Shown here: piece by piece, positions 36,208-51,300 of the stretch | Layout: each line of letters starts with the position of its first letter | Position numbering within the stretch: the stretch's first letter is position 1 | Source of the DNA: Tubulanus polymorphus | Taxonomy: Eukaryota; Nemertea; Palaeonemertea; Tubulaniformes; Tubulanidae | Direction: 5' to 3' | Assembly: GCF_964204645.1 (NCBI RefSeq) | Contig: NC_134028.1 | Location: 25,456,153 to 25,520,152, forward strand | Length of the DNA stretch: 64,000 bases | Made by a program: the position numbers and the translations under genes | The notes under the pieces: generated by a model | Seen by the model: the letters and a program-made list of their open reading frames with translations, nothing else | Databases searched by the model: none | Told to the model about the DNA's origin: nothing

Positions 36208-36448
36208 TTCCCTTATTCAAGGTGAACGTTGGAGGCGCAAAGGCAACGGCATTTTGTAAGGTGCTGAAAGAGAACAAAGACATCATAACTTTAGAATCGC
36301 GCTGAAAGCTAAGATTTTGAAATAAATTTTAATTGAATTGAACTTCGATGTTTTCGTTAAATCGCGAGATAGGTCAACTTCAAATTGGTGATTTTAGACA
36401 AATCTAAGGTATAACACCGGATAAATTTACTACGATTACTTACTCCAT
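36152..36448 (-). promoter_or_regulatory. Overlapping upstream ORF of ATF4 (uORF2-like)
   Basis: An ATG at 36448 in a strong context (CACC-ATG-G) lies in the upstream exon, five bases before a GTAAGT donor at 36443. Spliced to the acceptor at 36263, the frame runs 38 codons, MDTLQNAVAF... to ...GSAPNLA, and stops at 36152-36154. It is out of frame with ATF4 and extends 56 nt past the ATF4 ATG (36207), the arrangement of the inhibitory uORF2 of vertebrate ATF4. A further in-frame ATG at 36460 would lengthen it by four codons. Confidence 0.85.
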
Positions 36449-36492
36449 GGTGCAAGGCATAGCTCTGCACAGTTTGCTGGTGCAAACAATCA

Positions 36493-36587
36493 CTAAAGAA
36501 TCATCTTGACGCGTTTAAGTTGATAAATCTGGATTCTTTTTCGTTTCATGGAGATTGAGGAAGTGAAAGAACTTGGGCGCAGCACAT
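36493..36587 (-). promoter_or_regulatory. Short upstream ORFs in ATF4 leader (uORF1-like)
   Basis: Two short ORFs precede the overlapping one: ATG 36587 to TGA 36546 (13 residues) and ATG 36549 to TAG 36493 (18 residues, with an internal in-frame ATG-ATT-CTT-TAG). A short re-initiation-permissive uORF1 is the expected partner of uORF2. Which of these lies in the real transcript depends on the start site, which I cannot place. Confidence 0.55.
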
Positions 36588-37222
36588 CTGTATTTGTCCG
36601 CGTCGAAATCGTTAAACCCTGTTTAATTCGTTAATAGACCATTTCTAGAAATGACTTCAAGTACGATTCATCTTGATATGTTTAGCATATATATTCTAGA
36701 AGTTCCCAAAACTGTAAAAGTGTTTTGCCTCGTAAACATATGTTTAAGGATTTTTTCTTGAAGCTGTAGGATACGGTGATTCGGCTCAAAACTGATTGCA
36801 TCATCACAGATGGCAGCACTGAACGGTGCTTCCAATTCCCCACAGATGGCAGCACGAGCTGGTCACTCGGACTACATTCAATTCGGGATAAATCCGGGCT
36901 ATAGGCAAAACTCAATAACGACTATCGATTAAGCCGGATCCGACCCCCAGATCTATGCAGTACTCACTAAATTAATTTTTTTGTGTTACGTCCTAATTGA
37001 TTTTCAATCTAGTAACAAGTAATTAATAAAAATGCCTCATTGACTAAAATCATCCATGGTCGAACGTCTTAAGTACTGATCACCGATAAATTAGGAAACA
37101 ACAAACAATTGATGGAAATAAATCAATTTATTTCATCACTCGACATTGTCTACTTTTCGATAAATAATTGATTGGTTGTAGATAGTTTCTAGAGCATCAA
37201 TACCATCACGATTCCTTAGTCG
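36588..37222. other. ATF4 promoter region / ADH5 3' flank
   Basis: Contains two copies of CACAGATGGCAGCAC, about 43 bp apart (near 36804 and 36839), which resemble motifs seen near other promoters in this window. No exon identified apart from the ADH5 last exon at 37223-37247. Confidence 0.4.
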
Positions 37223-40356
<3,134 letters not shown>

Positions 40357-42503
40357 CTTGCGGTATAAAAGTGACAACTGACCGATAGATGGCGACTGAA
40401 GCGAGAACGTGGAGAACCTCGGTTTCCAGCGTCCGAGCTTTGAATTGAATTTAATATGGTAGGTACCATAATTTCAATTCAAATAGCTATTTATTGTACG
40501 ATAGTATGAGTTCCCGGCGGTCAATGAACGCGGCGTGGCATAATGAGTGTGGTCGATTCAAATCACCAGCCAGTTTTATCCAAGACGCGACCCGGGTAAA
40601 TGGCAAATCATAGCCGCCAGTTACCACCATTAAATCTCTATTCTCGAGTCTCGGCATCAGTTCCAACAAAAAAGCCGCCCGGCACACTCGGAACCCGGGG
40701 ATCGAGACGGGTTGAATACGGATCAGAGTTTTTTTTCCTGATTTCTTGTTTTATTAATGTCTAACGTTCTACGGTACTGTGCTTTTGAGTCCTAGCTAGA
40801 ATTTGGAAGCAAAACTACTGCGATTGTGATCTCAATAGGCCGAAACGTTGAATCTTAACTACTAGCGGGCCAGGAAACACTTCGGACTTTATTTCTCATT
40901 CAGAGATTTTGGACAGAGTCATCAATGGTTAATTTGGACCAGAAGATCGGGCCGGAATTTTCAAATCGTATTAATTAACTTATAATGTTGGGATTCGGGT
41001 GCTGATTGTATTTCTCAGTACGCGCTTGCGATTAATCCACCACTTCAGCTGCAAATCGATTTGTGTTTGACACCAGTACTTGTGTTATTGGAGTCTCTGA
41101 TATCGACTGTCAACATCACGTGTCACCTTAGCTCGTCAACAGACAGCGGAACTGATCCGTTTCATAATCAACTTATTGATGAATTCTTTGTGAGATATTA
41201 ATAGGATGCAACCTCACCAAAACAGACTAAACGCGTGCGAATGACAGATTCAACTTATTGCCTATAATCAAGTGTTAATCGGGTAAAATCACGTCAAACC
41301 ATTCAGATATCAGGTTTCACGTATATTCTCGCGCATCCAGGGAGGTTCAATCACTGATAGGAACTTCTTCTGTAAGCGCCAAAAGTGCCTTCTATTCTGC
41401 AAAACATTAACTGAGTCAGTATATATGAATCATAATGGTACGTGCTTTGTTGATATGTTTGGATGATGCTGTTTGAATATCCGTTTGAAAGATGCTGTAC
41501 AAAAATATTTTAATTGAGTTTCATGACAATATTATACTCCCATCTGTTCTGGAAAGCAAAACCTGTATCTGAAAATTCGGCATTAGGGTGTAGAAGCGCA
41601 TTGGACACACAATCCCAATACCCGACTGGTCACATACCGCGCGCTATGTGTGTAGGTCAATTCAAACAATTCTGTAAATTTGACCGCCGATCACGCATCT
41701 ATATCTAAAATACTTCGATTTCCGATTTCAAAATCAAGCCCTGTTTCGCTGCCGGCAGGAGTAGTGATGGGTTTATAAGGGACACCAAATCAAAACGAAT
41801 AGAAAAAACACCTGGCAAGTCGTTGGTCTAGTGGCTTGTGTAAATCCATGTTCGGATCTTCAGTGCGATCTTAAGTCTTTGGTAACATTATTAAGGTGTT
41901 GCGCGTATCATTGTTTTCTAGATAATTTTAAGGACTTTGGAGTAAGTTAGTTTGTCCAGACATGCCCTCCCCAAATATAACTAAAGTATCCATTCAATAA
42001 TTATTTTGAAGCAGTATTACATTTCCTCCCGTAAAAACGCGATCCTCGGAATTTCGGAATGAAATGCAATATAAACGACTCCTGTGATTTGACATTTCCT
42101 TTGATACTCCGACAACAGTTCTCGATGAGATGGTATAGATATGCTCGAGTAGCAAAGAAAAAGAATAAGAATCATAAATGCAACAGTTAAATTCTTGTTA
42201 TCTATTAGTTTATTTACACTTAAATTCATACACCAGAATCTATAAATTACATCATCATGGAATATTTACACTATGACTAGCCATTAACTCATCCCTACCC
42301 TTTCATGTCTGAGATTGAACCCTTACAACCCCTCTAGAAACTGAGCTTACCGCTGCTTTTCGACTACGAATCTATAGTGAAGACTGAACTATATTTATCT
42401 AGAATGGTGTTTATACTATCCAGGGACCAAGTACCATACAGGCCAATTTTAACGAATTAAGATCTTGAAACTATACACAACTGGGCCCAAAACTACAGTT
42501 TAT
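40357..42503. other. Spacer upstream of ADH5
   Basis: No exon recognised. ATAGATGGCGAC at 40385-40396, 30 bp before the ADH5 ATG, resembles the YY1 core and may be part of the ADH5 promoter or 5' UTR. The rest is AT-rich with scattered short frames; the 3' UTR of HELT should lie towards 42503. Confidence 0.5.
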
Positions 42504-45500
42504 TCATTTACTACTTGTGGTTACATGGTGCGATGATGCAGTTAACCCTGACAAAACTGTTCCGAAGCTCGACGACGTTAAGCCCACCTGAAGCGGGGTA
42601 GGTGGCAGTGAGGATGGGGCAGATGATGTTAATAAGTACGGTCGGAATGGAGCGGCTGATAGAGCCAAAATTCCAGAATTATTAGAAAGTCTTGCTCCGT
42701 GTAGAACAGGTGTTGGCATCTGCGGAGATGGTTTAATAACGTCCTTAGGGTCGGTTTGTGTGCTGCTACCTGGCGCACGAGAATGTACTAAATTATAGGG
42801 TCCCGGTCTTTGGACATTGCGAGAATGGCGTAAAACGAATCCCGACCGTTCCGATGCCGTAGTTCTGGCCACTGTATCCCGGAATGCTGCACCGCTCGAC
42901 ACTGAGCTATCAGGTTTGAATCTAGTTTGTAAATAGGTCAAGATGCGCACCGATCTGGAATCGTCTGCGACAACTCCTTCGACGTCAGTCATGTAACGCA
43001 ATATTTCTCGCATACAATCGCTATATCCACATTGGTAATGATGCATAAAATCTGCCCAGATATCAGCCGCAAACCATTCTCCTATATCGAAGAAATAACC
43101 AACATTTTATTAGAATAAGAAATCTTTTCTTTACGTGTTTCGAATACTTTTCATTCATCAACTATAAATCTTACCGTTTTCAAAGCGACAACCGATTTCT
43201 GTATTTTGAATCGCCCTCAAATATTCAACAGTCATTTCCAGAATTTCTGCTTTTTCCAATTTTCCCGAAGACTAGAAATAAAAATTACGTACATTTCAGC
43301 TTGAAAATTGAGAACCTATTTAAATAGATTCGATTTAGTAGGCACGACAAATTCTTTAGAAATCGTCAGTATTTTTCTTTTCAAATCGTCAGTGACACGA
43401 CTTTAAGCGCACTTCCAAGGAGAACCCAGCACCCTGGATCATGTATGTATAGCATTACGTTTTAAGAAATATTTATCGTGGCAATTTGGATGAAGAGTGA
43501 GGCACGTGTTCGGTTAGGACATAATTATGTTTCGTCACGATATTTCTTTCAGAAACAATCGACTAAAGACAATAGAGAAAGCAAGCTGTGGCGATACTAG
43601 GCTTTTCATGACAGACGTACATTCAATAACACCCCGAGCTGTTCTATGATATAAGTCGTCGTTAAAGCGAACGCCTTTCGCGGATGCGGGCCCAAAATAG
43701 CGTGTAAAAAGTCTGATTTGATTTAACACGTCCACAAAAGCCGTGTCTGCTTAAATGATTGACTTTGAATGGCGTCTCACGCCACATGTTGCGTCGTGTA
43801 TATACGATACAACAAACCGCGATGATTGTTGCGCATGAATTGTTTGTTGAAGATACAACAGCCGGTGAAGTGACAATGGAAGATGCTGCCTTATAATCTT
43901 TACTGTAAATCTCAGCCCCTAAAGCAAAGTTTCGACAAGCTGTGTATGGTAAATACGTAGGTGAATCTAGACGGTTAGATACACAGATTGACATGGATGT
44001 CTTCATGAAAATGCAAATACGTATTGAAACATTATACAGAACCATACGATTTACAAATATCTGAGATGTCATTGAGAGGAAACCCACAATATAAATCTAA
44101 AAGATCTTCTATTGTTACTTTTCCTTACGTTTCGGGTGGAATACTACCACTCAACCTCAGGACTAAAACAATAGCAGTTGTTTAGATTTTTATAGCGGAT
44201 TTTCGCTCAAGTTTTCCCGGATCTCAACACAAGAAACAAATATGTAATGTTTTGTGTTTGGGCTAAGACATGTTGATGGCATTATTCTTATTGTAAAATC
44301 TTCGGAGTTCGTGTTGTCAAGTATTGGTATCAACCTCTCATAAATCGTTCGTACGTTATCTCACCAATGAGAGAAAAAAACCTCATTGGGCGGATAACAT
44401 TCGGACCCACTTATTCTCTGAAGCAACTTTAATAATGGATAAAAAACAATGGCTACTCTATACAAAGAGATAGATTTCAAAGAGACTTTGAAACGTGCTT
44501 CAGCGACGAACACCGGTACACTTGTTTCCGCCTAGTGATTGCCGGTCACGTGACTGGCAGACGTATCAGCACGTGACCGTAACGGCGGTTACGCTGGCGC
44601 TGTAATCTGATCAACGTCATCAGACACAGGAGCTGCGTTTTTAAACACGTTAGGTAGCCACCCGGGGAACGCGCGTCGTGTATTGTTTCAAGGCGTGGGT
44701 CGTGAAGTTGCACCGCGGTTGCCTGTGGTCCCAATCAAACTGGGGAGCCAACTAATTCAAACATGGTTTGTGCGCAGAGGCAATGTACGATGGATTGACA
44801 GTAGACTGATTGATATAATTCTCAGTATCTAGAGTTAGGTATCAATTTCGGTTTCTAGCTGATGATGGGGGTTTAGTCAAAATTCCGAAACTACTGTCTG
44901 AGGAATAGTTTAATCATCAGTGGGATTTTACTTATTAGTACGATGGATTCCGAATCCATAAGAATCTACTTAAAGCATATAAAAGATAGTTGTGCCGTAT
45001 GATAAAATCAATGAAGAATGCTTACCTGTTTTGCGAATGCTGCGGGTACAGATTGACTTAATTCCGCTAAACAATTGTTTATGCGATCTCGCCGACGTTT
45101 TTCAATCAATTTATGTGACGTTTGTTCCTAAAAAAAACAACAAGATATGAAAATTCAAACGTTCGTTGATAGAAATATATTGTCGGAATATCGATGTAAA
45201 CTTCCTGACATCGACAACTAAGTTGCGCGCGTGAAGGTATTCTCTACGGAAGTTGCCCAGGGTCCAGTTTCACGAACAAGTTTAAGCTCAAAACGGTTAA
45301 GTTTGAATTGTTGTCCTCATTGAAAACATGAAGTAACTAATGGCAATTACACCAAAAATTTGAGTTTAACTTTCTTTGTGAAACTGGGCCCTGTTTGATA
45401 AATTTGAATTATAATTAGTTGTTTGCGGCGAACATCGTATTCTCAACGACTTCAATCTGATTGTGAAACCAGGATTACAATGTATAAACTCGTCACACTT

Positions 45501-45675
45501 AAAAACTTAAATAGGTGAAAAAAACTACAAGGATTTAGAATTGTACCGAATACCGAGTAACATTTAAGAAATAACACTTAAAGTGCTGTGTTCAAATTCG
45601 CTTAAATATATAAATGATTTAAATTAAACAGTTTAGTGCACTTACCATTTTGTCTTTTTTCCTTGAAGATGCCAT
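42504..45675 (-). CDS. HELT: HELT, bHLH-Orange transcriptional repressor
   Basis: HELT (Hesl/Megane) is a Hes/Hey-related repressor that acts in neural fate choice and binds E-boxes. Four exons: 45675-45646, 45127-45026, 43271-43175 and 43081-42504; 807 nt, 268 residues. The bHLH reads SHKLIEKRRRDRINNCL, then SQSVPAAFAKQ and SSGKLEKAEILEMTVEYLRA. The last stretch is the HELT-type helix 2, and there is no proline in the basic region where Hes proteins have one. The Orange domain follows as HHYQCGYSDCMREILRYM. No WRPW or YRPW tail is present. Two acceptors in tandem before exon 4 differ by three bases; I took the outer one. Exon 1 codes for ten residues. Confidence 0.92.
45256..45393. mobile_element. 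Foldback MITE, GGGCCCAGTTTCA family
   Basis: Ends are CCCAGGGTCCAGTTTCACGA and TTTGTGAAACTGGGCCCTG. It is located in HELT intron 1, less than 300 bp from the start exon. Confidence 0.65.
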
Positions 45676-48335
45676 GTTTTGGAAAACTTCATCCATATAT
45701 AAGGTTTATAAGATCCTTCGCGGTTACGGCCGTAGATCAGAAGACGAGAGAAATCCGCTTTGCGGTCTTAACTCAACTATCGTCAGAAATTAAAATGTGG
45801 AAAGATCTCTCGACTGAAGTGATTTATATATTGATCGAATGTTTGAGATGGGAGGGATCAGTGTTTGGACAAAGAGAACACGTCGAGTGACATTTGGATA
45901 TGTGGCGCGTGTTCGAACGACGGCCGTTCGTCTGCGCATATGATGCCATCTTAGTCACGTGAGCGATTGGGCGCCGTCACGTGCGATGAAACTAACAGCT
46001 CTTAGTGTCACGTGTGTCGTTAAAGGTGGTCCATTTACGAAGCGTCGCTCGTAATAAGACGCGTTGCCGCAAATTATTTTTTTACATTTTCCGATAGAAT
46101 TTTCTCATTCTCTTGAAAAATTTTCTCCTCACGCGCATCTTAGTTCATTATTGAGAAGGTTCTCTGAGTTTCTTCTCAGTGATTGAAATCGGTCTCTTCT
46201 GGCTTCTGAACACGTGACAAACATAGAACGTGCTTCCTAAATTACTTTGACGTATAATTATATATCGCATTTGAATGGACAGCGAAAAAATAACACGTGA
46301 GATCTTATCAACTATACTTGCGTTTCTTTTTGTGGAATTTTTCTAAACCTCGCTACACAAACTTAATTATGTTCTACACGACTGCCCTAACGAGACTCAG
46401 CTTAACTCCCCCCCCCCCCCCCAAGTATCAGGTGCCGACGTCAGCTCGTTGGCAAAGTTGCATCAGGCGACCCCTTTGTTTTATATCAACTAGTATTTCT
46501 GTCTCCAGCGGCCTGGACGTAAGCCAACATCATTCATAATACACGAGATACAGCGCTCAGAACTCAGAACTCGGCAACCGGGTTTTGTGATATTTCAGAA
46601 TAAAATATAATTGATTTTGAGAAGGAAATGCATGACGTTGTAGCAGACACGTGCTATCGTCTGCAACACGCATGGTAACGCACACTGCGCACACCGCATG
46701 GCGCGTCATCACATCATCCAGCTCTTCCTCTCTTATCATCATTGATTTGATCGCATTAGATAATTAGATCCTATGACCCAAATATGCATGAGACAATCGT
46801 TGCTTATGGCCATCTTCCCGGTGTCCGTGGCTGGAGTGCATTGTGCGTGAATCAGTGAGACTGTGATTAAATAAGAAATTTAGATTTATTGTGAATGTCT
46901 CCCAGACCAGGTTCTATATGCCCGTGAGGTTTGAGTTACAGTTGAATCAAATCCTGAAGGAAAAACTTGGAGCTAAATTAAACGCTTGGTTCTAAATCCA
47001 CCGGCGGTCCACCTTCCGAAATTGAATGGAACATCATTAATCCATTCTGGCGGAATCGTTGTGTACAATTATCTAATCGTTTGTGCCATTCAGCAAATGT
47101 CTAATCAAATCGATCACCATCAGGGGTTGAAGAGGGGAAGGTTCATGGTATTAAAACTAGTTTTAAACAGGTTGATAAAGCACGTGGAAATTTGGACAGT
47201 ATAGTAAATAGATACGATTGTAACCTTTTGTAGCGTAGGTGATGACAGGCGCGTTTAATTTTTTTTTTCAAATTTATCTCAATGGTCCTGACAGAGCGGC
47301 ACCATCTGGTAAAGGATGGGGAGGGGCATGATCCAAAGTTTTGCCAAACTATCTTTGGCCGTATATATTCCTCTTGTGCCAAGTGGGTGTTGTCATTCTT
47401 AATATGCATGAAGTGTTCCGTAAGCATACGTAATAGTCGCGGAACAACCTTTACATCAGGAGGACATCAAGCAGAGGCGTCAGTTATCTGTAAGTATCAT
47501 TATAGGGCGTTCAGTCTAGCGTTGGAGTCACTTCCCAAGAGAAGTTAGCAAAGGCCGGAAAATCATTTTCAACCATATGATGTAACTACAATCGACCGTC
47601 AGAATTTTCGAAGACTAAAACTCGAGATTTTTGCATGAGAAATGAGTTTTGTATTTTCACGATGAGAACATGATTTTTTCAACTTTTTTCGATCAATATT
47701 TTCATTTCAAAAATTACACATAATCTTAACGAAGATGACAATCATTTTAAATACGAGGGTTACATATTATGGCAGATGATAAAGCATGCAAAAATGTTTT
47801 CACCCGGAAGCCATCTAGCGGAAATATACATCATTTTATACATGTACAACGATGTCGCCATATTAAAATTCACATTAAATAATCCAAGACATGAAGACAG
47901 TGCATAGAAAGTGTTCATTAACAATCAACACAGACTTTCAGCAGATTTAAAAAATCGAATCAACGCATAGATGAAACTCGATCTTCAACAGCCTTTTGAT
48001 ACTTCATTATCAATTCACATTCAATAATAACGTGTACACGCATTAAAGCATCTTTAGTAAGCGCTTTGAATGTTCAACAACAAGGCTTAATTCACGTCTC
48101 ATACATAGCGAGCACTAATAACAAATAAAACATTTTCATACAACCAATTCAATATCATTAATGAAACAAACGCATGATTAAACATTTCTATTCGATTAAT
48201 ATTCAACATAAAATATTTAGACATAGAATAAACATATACGGCTCTTTTAAAATTGAAATTTTCACTCAAAATGCCCATTGTTTCTCACAACGGATCAGAT
48301 CTAGGAAATAAGTCTCTTCCCTTAAATTTACAACG
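45676..48335. other. HELT upstream region and 3' flank of the LRR/death-domain gene
   Basis: No further coding exon recognised. The first kilobase is rich in CACGTG (separate entry). A C-run of about 14 near 46411 interrupts it. The part near 47900-48335 should contain the 3' UTR of the downstream minus-strand gene. Confidence 0.5.
45956..46653. promoter_or_regulatory. CACGTG E-box cluster upstream of HELT
   Basis: Exact CACGTG hexamers begin at 45956, 45978, 46009, 46211, 46294 and 46648. The first three fall within 59 bp. Two more lie in HELT intron 1 at 44547 and 44570, and single ones at 43503 and 47181. A given hexamer is expected about once in 4 kb of random sequence, so six in 700 bp is a strong excess. 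HELT-family repressors bind this site, so autoregulation is plausible. Confidence 0.7.
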
Positions 48336-51300
48336 TCAGTCGACGCATTTATCCACCTGATCTGTTCCGGATTGTGAAACTTTTCTAAGTAACGTTATAT
48401 CCGACATAGATAACGGACTCTCATCGCCCGATTCTGGAACCGAGCTACGGTGACCGGATGATGTTGTACTAGTAGTTGTTGTAGATGGCGCTTGCGTTGC
48501 TGGCTCCGCTTGTTCAGACGGTCCGAATCCCGGTTCCAACGATTCTTCAGGACTCCTCATCGACGGATACCCGAGTTCTGACGGTAGAGATAAACTACGA
48601 TCTTGTTTGGTTCTGACCGACGGTTCTTCATCGCTGCACTCAATTCCTCGCTGTTCGACCACAGTTTGATGAGGATGTTGATAGGCGGCACCCGTTCGCG
48701 TTTGGTAACCGGTGTTTGGCGGTTGGGGTTGGTACCCAGTCGGCGGCTGGTGGTAGTTACCTGTGGGTTGTGAATGGTATGAGCCTGGTTGTTCAGGGTT
48801 AATGGAATGGAATGTTTGAGCCCGGGCGACTTGAGGATGGAACTGATGATGTTGTTGTTGAGCCGGTTCACTGACGCGTCGTACACTGGTGTTCATATCG
48901 TATTGTTTATAAGCCGTCTGCTGGTCTACGCTGTAACCATGATGACTAGCGTATTGATTACTAGCGACTTGTTGTGGCCCGTAACCGCCCGGGGCAGGCG
49001 GTCCGGTATATCTTTGGACACTAGCTGGTTGACTAGCTAGATGACCTTGTGTTGGTAAAGGTGTTGGTTGAGCGCAGTAGTTAGTTAAAGACGGCCGCTC
49101 TTCACATCTCTCTAAACCTTGTAAACTCGATGTGCTCCCCGTTCTGACTGATAGATTCAACGACGCAATATTTGGAATATCTTTATGAGCCGATGTTAGA
49201 CATTCTTTCTTCGGAGGCAAACTCTCTTCTGCTGTTCCGGCTGAATACGGAGGGGGAGGTGGTTGAACCGGCTGAGGGCCGTAATTTACCGGGTAGAACT
49301 GGTATTGGCCACCGGGGGGAATCTGTGGCTGGTAGCTATACGGAAAGTTTTCATAAGGCATTCTCGCCGGAGGTGGACCAGGCGGGAACGTGCCTCTATC
49401 TGCGGGATTAACGTACGGAGGGTATCCGTATTGAAGAGGATACATCCCCGCACCGGGGTACTGCGACGTCCCGTACTCATGCACCATAGCATTTTGATGA
49501 TATTGCTGCTCATTTTGGAAACGCTGTATTTCAGATCTATTTTTCGCGGCGAGCACCGTCGCCACGCCATCCAGTAACTGTTTCGCCGCGGCCTTACATT
49601 TGACGAGCGCGTCGTACGCCTGACCGACGGTAAAATCGGCGTCTTGATCTAACGCCCATTCGATCACGGAATCAGTCGGACTTGAGTCCTGTTTCTTGAC
49701 GAGGAAATCGCGAATATAGCTGATATAATCGGCCGGTATTCCTAACCCTTCGGCCCAATCTTCCCAGTTAGCAGCCGTGCCGGCACCGGTAGTACGATCC
49801 AATCTCATCTTTAACGAACGACGAGTATCTTTGTTGATCTCGCATAATTTCGCCGACCGGATTACAGCTACAGGAACACCCTTTATATCCTGAAACGAGA
49901 CAGAAATATAGAAAATTTACTTGAAAGTTTATCAACGCCTTCAAAAATATCACAAATATTGCGTAATATCGTCGACAATACATAATACAATATCAATCAT
50001 GTGATAATATAAAGGATCAATGAAGTTATTTTGGATTTGAATATATCGATAATTGAAGAATTGAATTAGCCGGCAACCAGTCTAACACTGATATATCGAT
50101 GATGTAGTATGTATGGTCTCAAAAAATCAATTGTTAAAATCTATCTAAAAAGAAATAAGAGTTATGAAGAAGTACACTTAATCACAAAATAAACGCCTAA
50201 ATTCACAATTGTTATTTTTAAACGCTTATATTGATGACATAGTGCACATTGACTCACACACAACATTACTCTTCATTTAGCTGTAGCATTTGCTTCAAAG
50301 TTTATCAGTCAATGCAGCAATTACTATCTGGACTATGAACTATGAACATTTCCTTTTATTTATAACAAAAAAAAAAAACAAGAGTCAATGGGATATTATC
50401 TACCACTAGGTGATACCAGACAGGACGACTGATTATTGTGGACTAAATATCAGTTCTAAAAAAGGCTTTCATTCTAATATTCAGATAATGCTAGACCTAG
50501 AAGCTGCGTTCTTCAACACTTTCAAGAATAACTACTTTCTAGAAATTTGCTATTGATAATAAGATAGATTAAGCAGCAGGCATGAAAAAACCCTTAAACA
50601 GTAGACAGAAACAGGTGGGGGAATAATGGAAGAACTTCTGTTGTTGTTTCTAATGGAATTTAATAAAAATGTCCTTCTACGACTTGAAGTTATTTTCAGA
50701 GCTCTTAGCGGAAGGCATTTATATGTATTACGTGCATTATATTCATTTAATTAACTGTTCGTGTTTACAATAGAAACATTTTATTTCTAATTCCAAGTAT
50801 CGACTGGTATTAAGTGTATTAATCGCAAGAGAACGCGCCCCTGGGAGATCTGCATATCGAGAGCGAATCGCTTTTATTTTTTCGAGCTGCCGTCGATATC
50901 ACATGAACGTTGAATCACATCATTTTCTACGACGAATCAATTCTGATTTCGATGAAAGTAAATAGAGATAGTTATAGGTCATTACAGTAGAGCAGCATAC
51001 GCGGTCTGCGGTTACCCTGTCGCTTAATTAATTCCTCGTCGAAAGTTCCAGAGTAAAAATCTCTTCATAAAAACCCAACAACGCAAAGTGCCAGTAGTGT
51101 GGGTTTAACCTGATTGTGAGGGGTCAATATTAGTTCATTTTCTTGTTACAAAATATATGCAGCCTAAAGTGGATTTTCAAAAAGGCACTTGGTCAGAAAA
51201 GGGGGAAGGCTCTGGAGTCACCACTGGAATGCCAAAGCCTCTCTAATAACCAATTCCTGTAGGCTGTTAAGGTTTTAAAGTAATCTATAACTTATCACTG

